From NCBI GenBank assembly GCA_003670425.1, contig QWRL01000098.1, positions 3,293 to 8,339 of the forward strand: a stretch of 5,047 bases of DNA, written 5' to 3'. The stretch's first letter is position 1. Every line of letters begins with the position of its first letter. The DNA is from Chloroflexota bacterium. GTDB lineage: Bacteria; Chloroflexota; Anaerolineae; Anaerolineales; UBA11657. Made by a program: the position numbers and the translations under genes. Below, one piece after another: positions 1 to 5,047 of the stretch. A model generated the notes under the pieces. That model was not told the origin of the DNA. It searched no databases and was given only the letters and a program-made list of their open reading frames with translations.

Positions 1-64
1 GAGAGCCCGTCGAGGGCACGCAGTCCAGAGCCGGGCCCGTGCCTTAAGCCAGCACGTCCACCGG
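1..64 (-). pseudogene. In-frame remnant of the molybdenum hydroxylase beyond its stop codon
   Basis: Reading the hydroxylase frame past its TAG gives PVDVLA, a TAA stop at 44-46, then GTGPALDCVPSTGS up to the window edge. Xanthine dehydrogenase-type proteins have at this point a segment of the form V-x-V-L-x-x-D-T-x-x-T-P-D-C-G-x-x-T-x-S, so the frame still looks homologous. The other two minus-strand frames do not resemble the family. Compared with that expected pattern the remnant carries two stops plus several unusual residues, for example Gly where Asp is expected and Val where Gly is expected. It is thus either a decaying gene or poor sequence close to a contig end. The rest of the second molybdopterin-binding region would lie outside the window. 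Confidence 0.55.
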
Positions 65-2032
65 CTACTGCGGCGCGCCCACCTCCTCCGCCACAATTTG
101 CGCCAGCACACCCACCAGTCCCTGCCCGATCTCAGCCGCACCGGCGCGCACTGCCGCCCGGCCGTTGGCATACACCTCCACCTCCGCACCGGCAGCATCG
201 TACGCACCGCTGCCAAAGCCGGTGTTCTTGTAAGCACATGCCAGGCCCCACGCGCGGCGCTTGTCTCCCTCCACAGCCACAAATGGATGCCGCTCCATCT
301 CGGCGGCCACCAGCTCCAGGCAATCCGGCAGGCCGCAGCTCTCCGTGAGAGTGTGGCCCGCAAGCGTCTGCTTGCCCACCGCCAGAATATTTTTGCGGCG
401 CATCTCCAGCGGCGATATGCCAAGCTCCGCAGCCAGCACATTCATCTGGCTCTCCATTGCAAAGCCGCTCTGCGTGACGCCAAAGCCGCGGAACGCACCG
501 CACGGCACGTTGTTGGTGTACATCGCGTAGGTATCCACGCGCACGTTGGGCACTTCGTTGGGGCCGGCGGCATGCGTGGTGGCGCGCAACATCACGTGAT
601 TGCTCAAGCTGGCGTACGCACCGCCATCGCCATAGATCTCGGCTGTGTGCGCCACAAGTGTGCCATCCTTCTTTGCGCCGGTCTTAAGCTTGATGATGGT
701 CGCGTGCCGCTTGGGATGAACCCGCAATGACTCGGCGCGGCTCAGCACCATCTTCACCGGGCGCTTGGTAAGCCACGCTGCCAGCGCCACATGCACCTGC
801 ACAGACACATCTTCCTTGCCGCCAAACCCGCCGCCAATCAGGCAGTTGATCACGCGGACGCGCTCTTCCGGCACGTTGAGCGAAGCCGCAATCTGTTCAC
901 GGTCGCCAAATGGAATTTGGCCGCCGCAGTACACGGTCAGCCGGCCGTTTGCCTCAGGCATCGCCAGCGCAGCCTCCGGCTCAATGAACGCGTGCTCCAC
1001 AAACTGCGTGCGGTATTCGCGCTCCACAATCACATCCGACTCAGCAAAGCCCTTGTCCACATCGCCATTCTCAAGGTGATACTTCGCCTTGAAGTTTCCG
1101 GTGGGGTGATGCGCGTGCAGCAGCACTGCGTCCGGCTGCGCGGCCTCCTTTGGCCCGCTGATTACCGGCAGCAGCGTGTAGTCCACATCAATCAGCTCCA
1201 GTGCGCGCGCTGCAATGTCTTCCGACTCCGCCACCACCAGCGCGACGGCATCGCCCACATAGCGCACCTTGTCGTAACACAGCACCGGCCAGTCAATCTC
1301 GTGCACGCCGCAGTCTTTGCGGCCGGGAATATCCGCAGCCGTAAGCACGGCCACCACGCCGGGCAGCATTTTGGCGCGGCTCACGTCCACATGGTTCAGC
1401 AGCGCGTGCGGATGCGCACTGCGCAGCGCACGCGCATACAGCATGCCTTCCACATACAAGTCATCCGCATAGATGCCCGCACCGGTTACCTTTGCAATGG
1501 CATCCGGGCGCGGCAGCGGACGGCTGATGGCATTGAGCGGCTGCTTTACGGCGGGCAGCGCGGCCACAGGCTGCCCGGCTGCCTGCTGAATGGCGCGCAA
1601 AATTGCGTTGTGGCCCGTGCAGCGGCAGATGTTGAACTTGTGCCCGTCATAAATTTGCGCGAGCGTGGGATCCGGATGCTTGTCCAGCAGGGCTTTGGTG
1701 GCCATGATGAATCCCGGCGTGCAGAAGCCGCATTGGGTTGCGCCCTGGTCAATATATGCCTGCTGAATTGGGTGAAGCGCGCCGTTGGCCAGCCCTTCAA
1801 TAGTTGTGATGTGTGCGTTGTCTGAGCGCTTCATTGGCACCAGGCATGCGCGCACCGGCTCGCCGTCTTTGATCACCATGCAGCTGCCACAATGGCCAGT
1901 GCTGCAGCCGTCCTTGGTGCCCGTCAGGCGCAGCTGGTCGCGCAATACGTCCATCAAAAGCGTTTTGGGCGTTGCCAATACTTGGCGCGCCGTGCCGTTG
2001 ACGACTAAGTTATAAGTCTCACTATCTGACAT
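65..2032 (-). CDS. Xanthine dehydrogenase-type molybdenum hydroxylase, [2Fe-2S] and Mo domains fused, C-terminus lost
   Basis: This enzyme of the xanthine oxidase family would hydroxylate a purine-like substrate with water at a molybdopterin centre and pass electrons through two [2Fe-2S] clusters. It is 655 residues from the ATG at 2032, chosen because GGAGG lies 8 bases upstream; an earlier in-frame ATG (2048-2050) and TTG (2051-2053) lie at or before that site. Residues 5-80 are a plant-type ferredoxin domain (Cys43, 48, 51, 63). Residues 82-155 hold the second cluster (Cys101, 104, 136, 138). A linker leads to the hammerhead domain (about 181-288) and the molybdopterin domain, with GGGFGGKE at 400-407, AFRGFG at 513-518 and GQG at 636-638. 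Eye alignment to bovine enzyme matches Gln767, Glu802, Arg880, Arg912 and Gln1040 to Gln372, Glu407, Arg483, Arg515 and Gln637. There is no FAD domain, so a separate flavin subunit or other acceptor is expected. Fused relatives run to about 900 residues; this one stops early and lacks the essential glutamate (bovine Glu1261). It may be inactive or wrongly sequenced. Confidence 0.9.
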   Translation of the reverse strand: MSDSETYNLVVNGTARQVLATPKTLLMDVLRDQLRLTGTKDGCSTGHCGSCMVIKDGEPVRACLVPMKRSDNAHITTIEGLANGALHPIQQAYIDQGATQCGFCTPGFIMATKALLDKHPDPTLAQIYDGHKFNICRCTGHNAILRAIQQAAGQPVAALPAVKQPLNAISRPLPRPDAIAKVTGAGIYADDLYVEGMLYARALRSAHPHALLNHVDVSRAKMLPGVVAVLTAADIPGRKDCGVHEIDWPVLCYDKVRYVGDAVALVVAESEDIAARALELIDVDYTLLPVISGPKEAAQPDAVLLHAHHPTGNFKAKYHLENGDVDKGFAESDVIVEREYRTQFVEHAFIEPEAALAMPEANGRLTVYCGGQIPFGDREQIAASLNVPEERVRVINCLIGGGFGGKEDVSVQVHVALAAWLTKRPVKMVLSRAESLRVHPKRHATIIKLKTGAKKDGTLVAHTAEIYGDGGAYASLSNHVMLRATTHAAGPNEVPNVRVDTYAMYTNNVPCGAFRGFGVTQSGFAMESQMNVLAAELGISPLEMRRKNILAVGKQTLAGHTLTESCGLPDCLELVAAEMERHPFVAVEGDKRRAWGLACAYKNTGFGSGAYDAAGAEVEVYANGRAAVRAGAAEIGQGLVGVLAQIVAEEVGAPQ

Positions 2033-2040
2033 AGCAGTTT

Positions 2041-2045
2041 CCTCC
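2041..2045 (-). promoter_or_regulatory. Strong Shine-Dalgarno sequence GGAGG
   Basis: GGAGG on the minus strand is followed by an 8-base spacer and then ATG at 2030-2032. This decides the start of the molybdenum hydroxylase and argues against the TTG and ATG codons seven and six codons further upstream, since GGAGG would then be inside the coding sequence. It is the only textbook ribosome binding site seen in the window; the other two complete genes lack one. Confidence 0.8.
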
Positions 2046-2048
2046 AGC

Positions 2049-2065
2049 ATCAATATTCAATTGAT
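2049..2065. repeat. Perfect 6-5-6 inverted repeat, candidate operator
   Basis: ATCAAT, five bases, then ATTGAT form a perfect dyad 17 bases long, ending 3 bases upstream of the GGAGG of the hydroxylase gene. Size and position fit a binding site for a dimeric helix-turn-helix repressor, and it overlaps the candidate -10 element. The regulator is not in the window and no known consensus is recognised, so the role is inferred. Confidence 0.4.
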
Positions 2066-2084
2066 CGAAAAAACAACTTGTCTA
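2055..2084 (-). promoter_or_regulatory. Candidate sigma-70-like promoter for the molybdenum hydroxylase
   Basis: On the minus strand, TAGACA (2079-2084, 5 of 6 to TTGACA) is followed by an 18-base spacer and TTGAAT (2055-2060, 4 of 6 to TATAAT). The stretch is AT-rich against a GC-rich background. Transcription would start near 2048, giving a 5' leader of only about 15 bases that just includes the Shine-Dalgarno site. The match is weak and the short leader is a point against it. Confidence 0.28.
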
Positions 2085-2094
2085 CAGTGCTTTT

Positions 2095-2116
2095 CGTTGA
2101 GCGGGGATGCTCAACG
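2095..2116. repeat. Perfect 8-6-8 inverted repeat upstream of the molybdenum hydroxylase
   Basis: CGTTGAGC, a six-base GGGGAT spacer and GCTCAACG form a perfect eight-base-pair dyad 63 to 84 bases before the start codon and just upstream of the candidate -35 element. On the minus strand it is followed by AAAAGC, not by a U-run, so it is not an intrinsic terminator. Its place suggests an activator or repressor site, or an RNA hairpin if transcription begins further upstream. Confidence 0.5.
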
Positions 2117-2229
2117 CCGCCGCGGTTTTCACGCGCCGACTGATGACCGGACGCGGAACTGTACCACACACCTGCAACTTTTTATGGCCCTGTTTCCGGT
2201 TTGCTTTCATCCAACAGAAGGCCAAGCTT

Positions 2230-2262
2230 CTGAGTGGCGCACAAGCTGCGCCTTACACTCAG
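2230..2262. repeat. Long bulged hairpin downstream of the ThuA/Gfo gene
   Basis: CTGAGTGGCGC (2230-2240), a seven-base loop and GCGCC-TTAC-ACTCAG (2248-2262) can pair as an 11-base-pair stem with a four-base bulge on one side. It starts about 70 bases after the ThuA/Gfo stop codon in the direction of transcription. No U-tract follows on either strand. It could stabilise the 3' end of the upstream transcript, act as a factor-dependent or processing structure, or be chance. Confidence 0.4.
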
Positions 2263-2334
2263 TGAGCCAACGAATCACTTTGCCTGCGGATGCGCCCATC
2301 ATTGCGCCGACTGCAGCGTGGAGAATTACTGCAT

Positions 2335-4011
2335 TTACTCCAGCCGCACCAAATCGCCACCAGCCGCGGCGGATGCTTCAGCTGCCTCCAATACTCTGAT
2401 AACTGCCCGCACCGATTCTGGCGTAACAGCAAGCTCGTCACCCAGCAGCAAGTGGTCGGCGATGTTGCGGTGAAATGCGAAGGGCTCTTGCGGCTGCGGC
2501 GGCAGCTTCGTCTCGGTAACACCGTAGCCGCTTTCGTAGCGCGCAAGCAGCAGCGTGGCGGGTGCTTCGGCAAAATGCGGCTGCCTGGCCTCGTAGCCAG
2601 TGGCAGAATCCAGCCGCTCAAACAAAAGCGGACGGTAGTGGCCGGCCAATGTGCCGGCCGTCCCCTGAATATAAAACTTGGGCTTGGGCACCGCGGCCAC
2701 ATCTGAAGCAATGAACTCGGCTTCGCGCCCGTCGCTCCACAGCATGCGCACACGAATCTGGTCCGCGTTGGTCACATCGCGCCACACGCGCTTGTGCGCC
2801 ACTGCGCTCACCGCCTGCGGCAGGCCCGGCAGCAGCTGCAAAGTCCAGTCTATGTAATGAGAGCCCCAATCAAAAGCCGCGCCACCGGAAACTTGCGCGT
2901 CCGAATGCCAGTAGCGGCACGGGTGCTCAAAGCTGCCCACAAATGTCTCCACATTAAAAATGTCGCCCAGCATGCCGGCCTGCACCGCGCGCTGCACAGC
3001 CAAATAATCGGGGTCCCAGCGCCGGTTCTGGTTGATGGTGAGCATCACGCCGTTGGCGCGCGCCGCGGCAATCAGGCGGTCGGCCTCTGCGGTGGTTAGG
3101 CACAGCGGCTTCTCGCACGCCACATGCTTGCCGGCCTCCAGCATTTGCAGGGCCAGCGCGGCATGGCTCACAGGCGGCGTGGCAATCAGCACCAGCTCGA
3201 TGGCAGGATCGCGCGCCAGGTCTGCGGCATTGATGTGGCCGGCGATACCCGGAAAATCCGCGCAGGCGGCCGCCCGCCGGCTGTCCGCAAGATCGCACAC
3301 GGCCGCCAGCTGCAGCCCGGCCGTGCGGGCAATGCCGCTGCCATGAACAAAGCCCATGCCGCCGGCTGGCCCGTAGCCCACAATTGCCACGTTGATTGTG
3401 CGTTCGGCGGCAGCGCCATGCAACGGCCGCAAAGCCCGGCGCAGGATGGCGCCCAGCGCCGGCACCAGCAGCGCCTGTGAAGTGCAGCCTAGCGCGCTGG
3501 TCACAATCCGGCCGGTGCCCAGGCGCCGCTCCACGGCAGCCGGTTCGTCCTTCAGTGCCCAGTTCACATGCAGCAACACGCTCAGGTCAGTGCGCAGCAG
3601 CTGCAGCGCAGCCAGGCTGTCCACCACCGCAAACTCAGCGTCAATGCGCCGCAGCAGTTCATGGTTGCCGCGGCTGCATTTGGCAAACAGCTCGCACTGC
3701 GGCCGCGCCCTTTCAGCTGTTACCCCCAGCAGCGCAGCCAGCGGATCAGCCGCCAAGGCCGGGGCAGCACCAATCGCCAGCAGCCGGCCGCCGCCTTCTG
3801 CAAATGCCTGCAGCTGCGCAACGGCTTCTTTCAGAACAGGCTGCGCGCCATCCAGCACCACCGCACTGTAGCTGCGCAGGTCGCCCCACGCATCTGTGCC
3901 GGTGCGCACTTGCACGCTTTCATCGAGGCGCAGCGCAGTGCGCAGCGCTTGCACGCGCGCCCGGTCCGCATGGGCCATGGCCAGCAGAATTGGTTTGTTG
4001 TTAGTGCTCAA
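2335..4011 (-). CDS. Fusion of a ThuA-like domain and a Gfo/Idh/MocA-family NAD(P)-dependent oxidoreductase
   Basis: The 558-residue cytosolic protein has two parts. Residues 6-195 resemble the ThuA/class I glutamine amidotransferase-like fold: strand KPILLAMAH, AVVLDGA near 50-56, GGGRLLAIGAAP at 73-84, and a closing strand GRIVTSALG near 167-175. I see no obvious cysteine nucleophile, so it may bind rather than catalyse. Residues 206-558 are the oxidoreductase: a Rossmann fold starting NVAIVGYGPAGG at 207-218, EKP at 300-302 with the conserved lysine Lys301, and the GGAAFDWGSHYID motif at 376-388 with Asp381 and His385 of the sugar-binding site. Such enzymes oxidise or reduce sugars, inositols or related compounds; the substrate cannot be told. 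The start is TTG at 4009-4011, nine bases after the hydrolase stop, without a clear Shine-Dalgarno site. The next in-frame ATG (residue 12) would remove the first beta strand, so TTG is preferred. Translation probably depends on coupling to the hydrolase gene. ThuA domains are known beside or fused to this family. Confidence 0.9.
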   Translation of the reverse strand: MSTNNKPILLAMAHADRARVQALRTALRLDESVQVRTGTDAWGDLRSYSAVVLDGAQPVLKEAVAQLQAFAEGGGRLLAIGAAPALAADPLAALLGVTAERARPQCELFAKCSRGNHELLRRIDAEFAVVDSLAALQLLRTDLSVLLHVNWALKDEPAAVERRLGTGRIVTSALGCTSQALLVPALGAILRRALRPLHGAAAERTINVAIVGYGPAGGMGFVHGSGIARTAGLQLAAVCDLADSRRAAACADFPGIAGHINAADLARDPAIELVLIATPPVSHAALALQMLEAGKHVACEKPLCLTTAEADRLIAAARANGVMLTINQNRRWDPDYLAVQRAVQAGMLGDIFNVETFVGSFEHPCRYWHSDAQVSGGAAFDWGSHYIDWTLQLLPGLPQAVSAVAHKRVWRDVTNADQIRVRMLWSDGREAEFIASDVAAVPKPKFYIQGTAGTLAGHYRPLLFERLDSATGYEARQPHFAEAPATLLLARYESGYGVTETKLPPQPQEPFAFHRNIADHLLLGDELAVTPESVRAVIRVLEAAEASAAAGGDLVRLE

Positions 4012-4020
4012 TGTCTGCAG

Positions 4021-4860
4021 CTATGCGGCAAAGAAGCCGGAGGCAAGCGCCTGCAGAATCAGCGCGGCTGTTTCGTGCGGGCGCTGCACGTGAATATCAT
4101 GATCAGTATCGGCAAACCAGTGCACTTGGCAGCTGCGCAGCAGTGCGCTCGCTGCCGCAACCTCGGCGCGCTTTTGCACCAGCCGCTCCCGGGACACTTC
4201 TTCGGCTGCCAGCAGCAACACCGGCGCTGTAACCTGCGGGTAAATTTTACCCACGCGCTGCTCCCACAGCGCGCGCAGGATCAGCATGTGGCGTTCGAGC
4301 GTAAGCCACGGGCGGATGGTGCCATCTGCCAGTGTCTCAAAATTGGCGAGCTGGTGCTGCACGCCCGCAGCGCTCCAGTTTGCATGCCCCAGTTGCATGC
4401 GCGCCTGCATGGCCGCACGCGGAATGCCAGCCAGCGCGGGCGGCGTAAGCTGCAAAGATATGCTCTCCCAAGTGGCGCCGGGTTTGGCTTGCAGGTCAAT
4501 GAAGCCGCCATCCACCAGCACAATGCCGCTTACTGCAGCGGGATGGCGCGCTGCAAAATCGAGCACCACATTTCCGCCCCAAGACTGGCCGGCCACAATC
4601 GGCCGGTCAAGGCCAAGCTGCTGAATGAGTGCATGCAGGTCGCCCGTCACATCATCAAAGCCGTAGCCGCCTTCCGGTTTTGAGCTGCGCCCGTGGCCGC
4701 GCTGGTCCACGCTTACAACTGCATGCCCGGCGGCACTCAGCGCGCACGCCGTGGCCTCCCACGTCATACAGTTTGAGGCGAGGCCGTGCACAAGCACCAC
4801 AGTGCGCAGCGCACCCGGCCACTGGCGGATGTGCAGCTGCTGGTTGCGCACCGCCAGCAT
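4021..4860 (-). CDS. Alpha/beta-hydrolase fold protein, substrate unknown
   Basis: The 279-residue protein is a single-domain alpha/beta-hydrolase of usual length with no signal peptide or membrane segment, so it is probably cytosolic. The oxyanion-side HG is at residues 25-26 (VVLVHGLASN), DQRGHGRS is at 52-59, and the nucleophile elbow GQSWGG is at 91-96 with Ser93. The catalytic histidine is probably His257 (HVQRP). The acid is less clear; Asp117 or Glu220 are candidates. Residues about 130-200 form the variable cap that sets substrate choice. Likely reactions are ester, lactone or C-C bond hydrolysis, but none can be named. I chose the ATG at 4858-4860, 17 bases after the upstream cysS stop, because the protein then begins just before its first strand. 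A TTG at 4891-4893 would add 11 residues and overlap cysS by 16 bases. Neither has a good Shine-Dalgarno site. The TAG stop is in frame with the next gene, only nine bases before its start. Confidence 0.9.
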   Translation of the reverse strand: MLAVRNQQLHIRQWPGALRTVVLVHGLASNCMTWEATACALSAAGHAVVSVDQRGHGRSSKPEGGYGFDDVTGDLHALIQQLGLDRPIVAGQSWGGNVVLDFAARHPAAVSGIVLVDGGFIDLQAKPGATWESISLQLTPPALAGIPRAAMQARMQLGHANWSAAGVQHQLANFETLADGTIRPWLTLERHMLILRALWEQRVGKIYPQVTAPVLLLAAEEVSRERLVQKRAEVAAASALLRSCQVHWFADTDHDIHVQRPHETAALILQALASGFFAA

Positions 4861-4877
4861 GGCGTCGACGCCCGGGG

Positions 4878-5047
4878 TTAGTGTGGCTGCCAAGCGGGGC
4901 CCACTGCGCTGTCCTGCACTTCATAACCCAGCTGCACCAGCGCATCCCGCCGCCTGGCTGCCCGCTCCCATTGGTTGGCGGCGCGCAAATCTGAGCGCCA
5001 GCCCTGCCGCAGGTCCAGCAGCGCGGTCGCGTCTGCCGCCGGCGGCG
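4878..5047 (-). CDS. cysS: Cysteine--tRNA ligase, C-terminal end (5' part outside window)
   Basis: An open frame enters from the window edge and ends at TAA (4878-4880), giving the last 55 residues of a protein. Its segment LLDLRQ...LRAANQWERAARRRDAL followed by LGYEVQDSAVGPAW fits the C-terminal pattern of cysteinyl-tRNA synthetases: L-R-x-A-K-x-[FW]-x-x-A-D-x-I-R-D-x-L, then L-G-[IV]-x-[VL]-x-D-x-x-x-G-x-x-W. The usual A-D-x-I-R-D is changed to AARRRD, a modest departure. The enzyme charges tRNA-Cys with cysteine in the cytosol. The catalytic HIGH and KMSKS motifs would lie outside the window. The hydrolase gene follows at once, so the two are probably co-transcribed. Identification rests on a short tail; the family call is likely but not certain. 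Confidence 0.7.
   Translation of the reverse strand, partial: PPAADATALLDLRQGWRSDLRAANQWERAARRRDALVQLGYEVQDSAVGPAWQPH

Larger units (their letters stand above)
2033..2334 (-). other. Intergenic spacer upstream of the molybdenum hydroxylase gene
   Basis: This gap between two same-direction genes is more AT-rich next to the hydroxylase start than the coding sequence around it. It contains three inverted repeats, a Shine-Dalgarno site and a weak promoter candidate, listed separately. No hairpin is immediately followed by a U-run on either strand, so I see no classical intrinsic terminator for the upstream operon. A 42-codon open frame on the minus strand (2082-2210) lies inside but is not convincing as a gene. 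The length and the repeats suggest that the hydroxylase is transcribed separately from the cysS-hydrolase-oxidoreductase group. Confidence 0.6.

Noticed and set aside
44..67. Stop-codon reassignment (UAG read as an amino acid) to explain the broken hydroxylase frame
   Set aside because: The frame contains TAA as well as TAG, and the other genes end at expected places with TAA or TAG. A recoded TAG alone cannot restore the frame.
791..1825. Long plus-strand open frame of 344 codons opposite the molybdenum hydroxylase
   Set aside because: The translation is rich in His, Arg and Gln with no family motif, whereas the opposite strand has a complete set of Fe-S and molybdopterin motifs. It is a shadow of codon use in the real gene.
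65..2032. Selenoprotein or selenium-specific form of the xanthine dehydrogenase
   Set aside because: There is no in-frame TGA in the gene and no element suggesting selenocysteine insertion. The selenium of selenium-dependent relatives is a labile cofactor that cannot be judged from sequence.
2066..2096. CGAAAA...TTTTCG inverted repeat and the six-T run on the minus strand as an intrinsic terminator
   Set aside because: The pairing is AT-rich with a 19-base loop, and the T-run lies about 20 bases past the GC-rich 8-6-8 stem, too far for an intrinsic terminator.
2082..2210. 42-codon minus-strand open frame in the spacer (ATG at 2208-2210, TAG at 2082-2084) encoding a very basic peptide
   Set aside because: It has no Shine-Dalgarno site, is unlike anything I recognise, overlaps the 8-6-8 dyad and the candidate -35 element, and a frame of this length is easily met by chance in GC-rich DNA. 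Conservation in relatives would be needed to revive it.
3568..4683. Plus-strand open frame of 371 codons crossing the hydrolase and ThuA/Gfo genes
   Set aside because: It spans two well-supported genes and their junction on the other strand, and its composition is Gln-, Arg- and His-rich without recognisable domains.

Overview
The window is a GC-rich bacterial segment read entirely on the minus strand, so gene order runs from high to low coordinates. The layout is: the 3' end of a probable cysteinyl-tRNA synthetase gene (cysS), an alpha/beta-hydrolase, a two-domain protein joining a ThuA-like domain to a Gfo/Idh/MocA oxidoreductase, a gap of about 300 bases, and a molybdenum hydroxylase of the xanthine dehydrogenase type. 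The hydroxylase reading frame is broken close to the window edge. Taxonomy cannot be fixed from the sequence. The gene types and the style of the ThuA/Gfo fusion remind me of environmental Chloroflexota, but this is only a resemblance.

Region 4021-5047 to 2335: cysS, the hydrolase and the ThuA/Gfo gene are tightly packed. The hydrolase start lies 17 bases past the cysS stop, or overlaps it if an upstream TTG is used. The ThuA/Gfo gene starts at a TTG nine bases after the hydrolase stop and in the same reading frame. They are probably one transcript, although the products do not form an obvious pathway. The oxidoreductase probably acts on a sugar, inositol or related polyol using NAD(P). The hydrolase substrate is unknown.

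Region 2033-2334: this spacer holds three inverted repeats, a strong Shine-Dalgarno sequence (GGAGG) and a weak promoter candidate. It probably contains the control region of the molybdenum enzyme. No intrinsic terminator with a U-tract was seen.

Region 1-2032: the molybdenum enzyme fuses a two-cluster [2Fe-2S] domain directly to the molybdopterin-binding domain with no FAD domain between them. Residues matching the purine-binding Glu/Arg pair of xanthine dehydrogenases are present. The frame hits TAG at 65-67 and then TAA at 44-46, yet the codons around and after these stops still read like the family. The C-terminal part, including the essential catalytic glutamate, is therefore not encoded in an open frame here. 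This is either a pseudogene or sequence error near a contig end.

I found no RNA genes, mobile elements, CRISPR arrays or clear new defence or metabolic system. The most useful leads are the interrupted molybdenum enzyme, the same-frame hydrolase/oxidoreductase junction and the dyads in the spacer.
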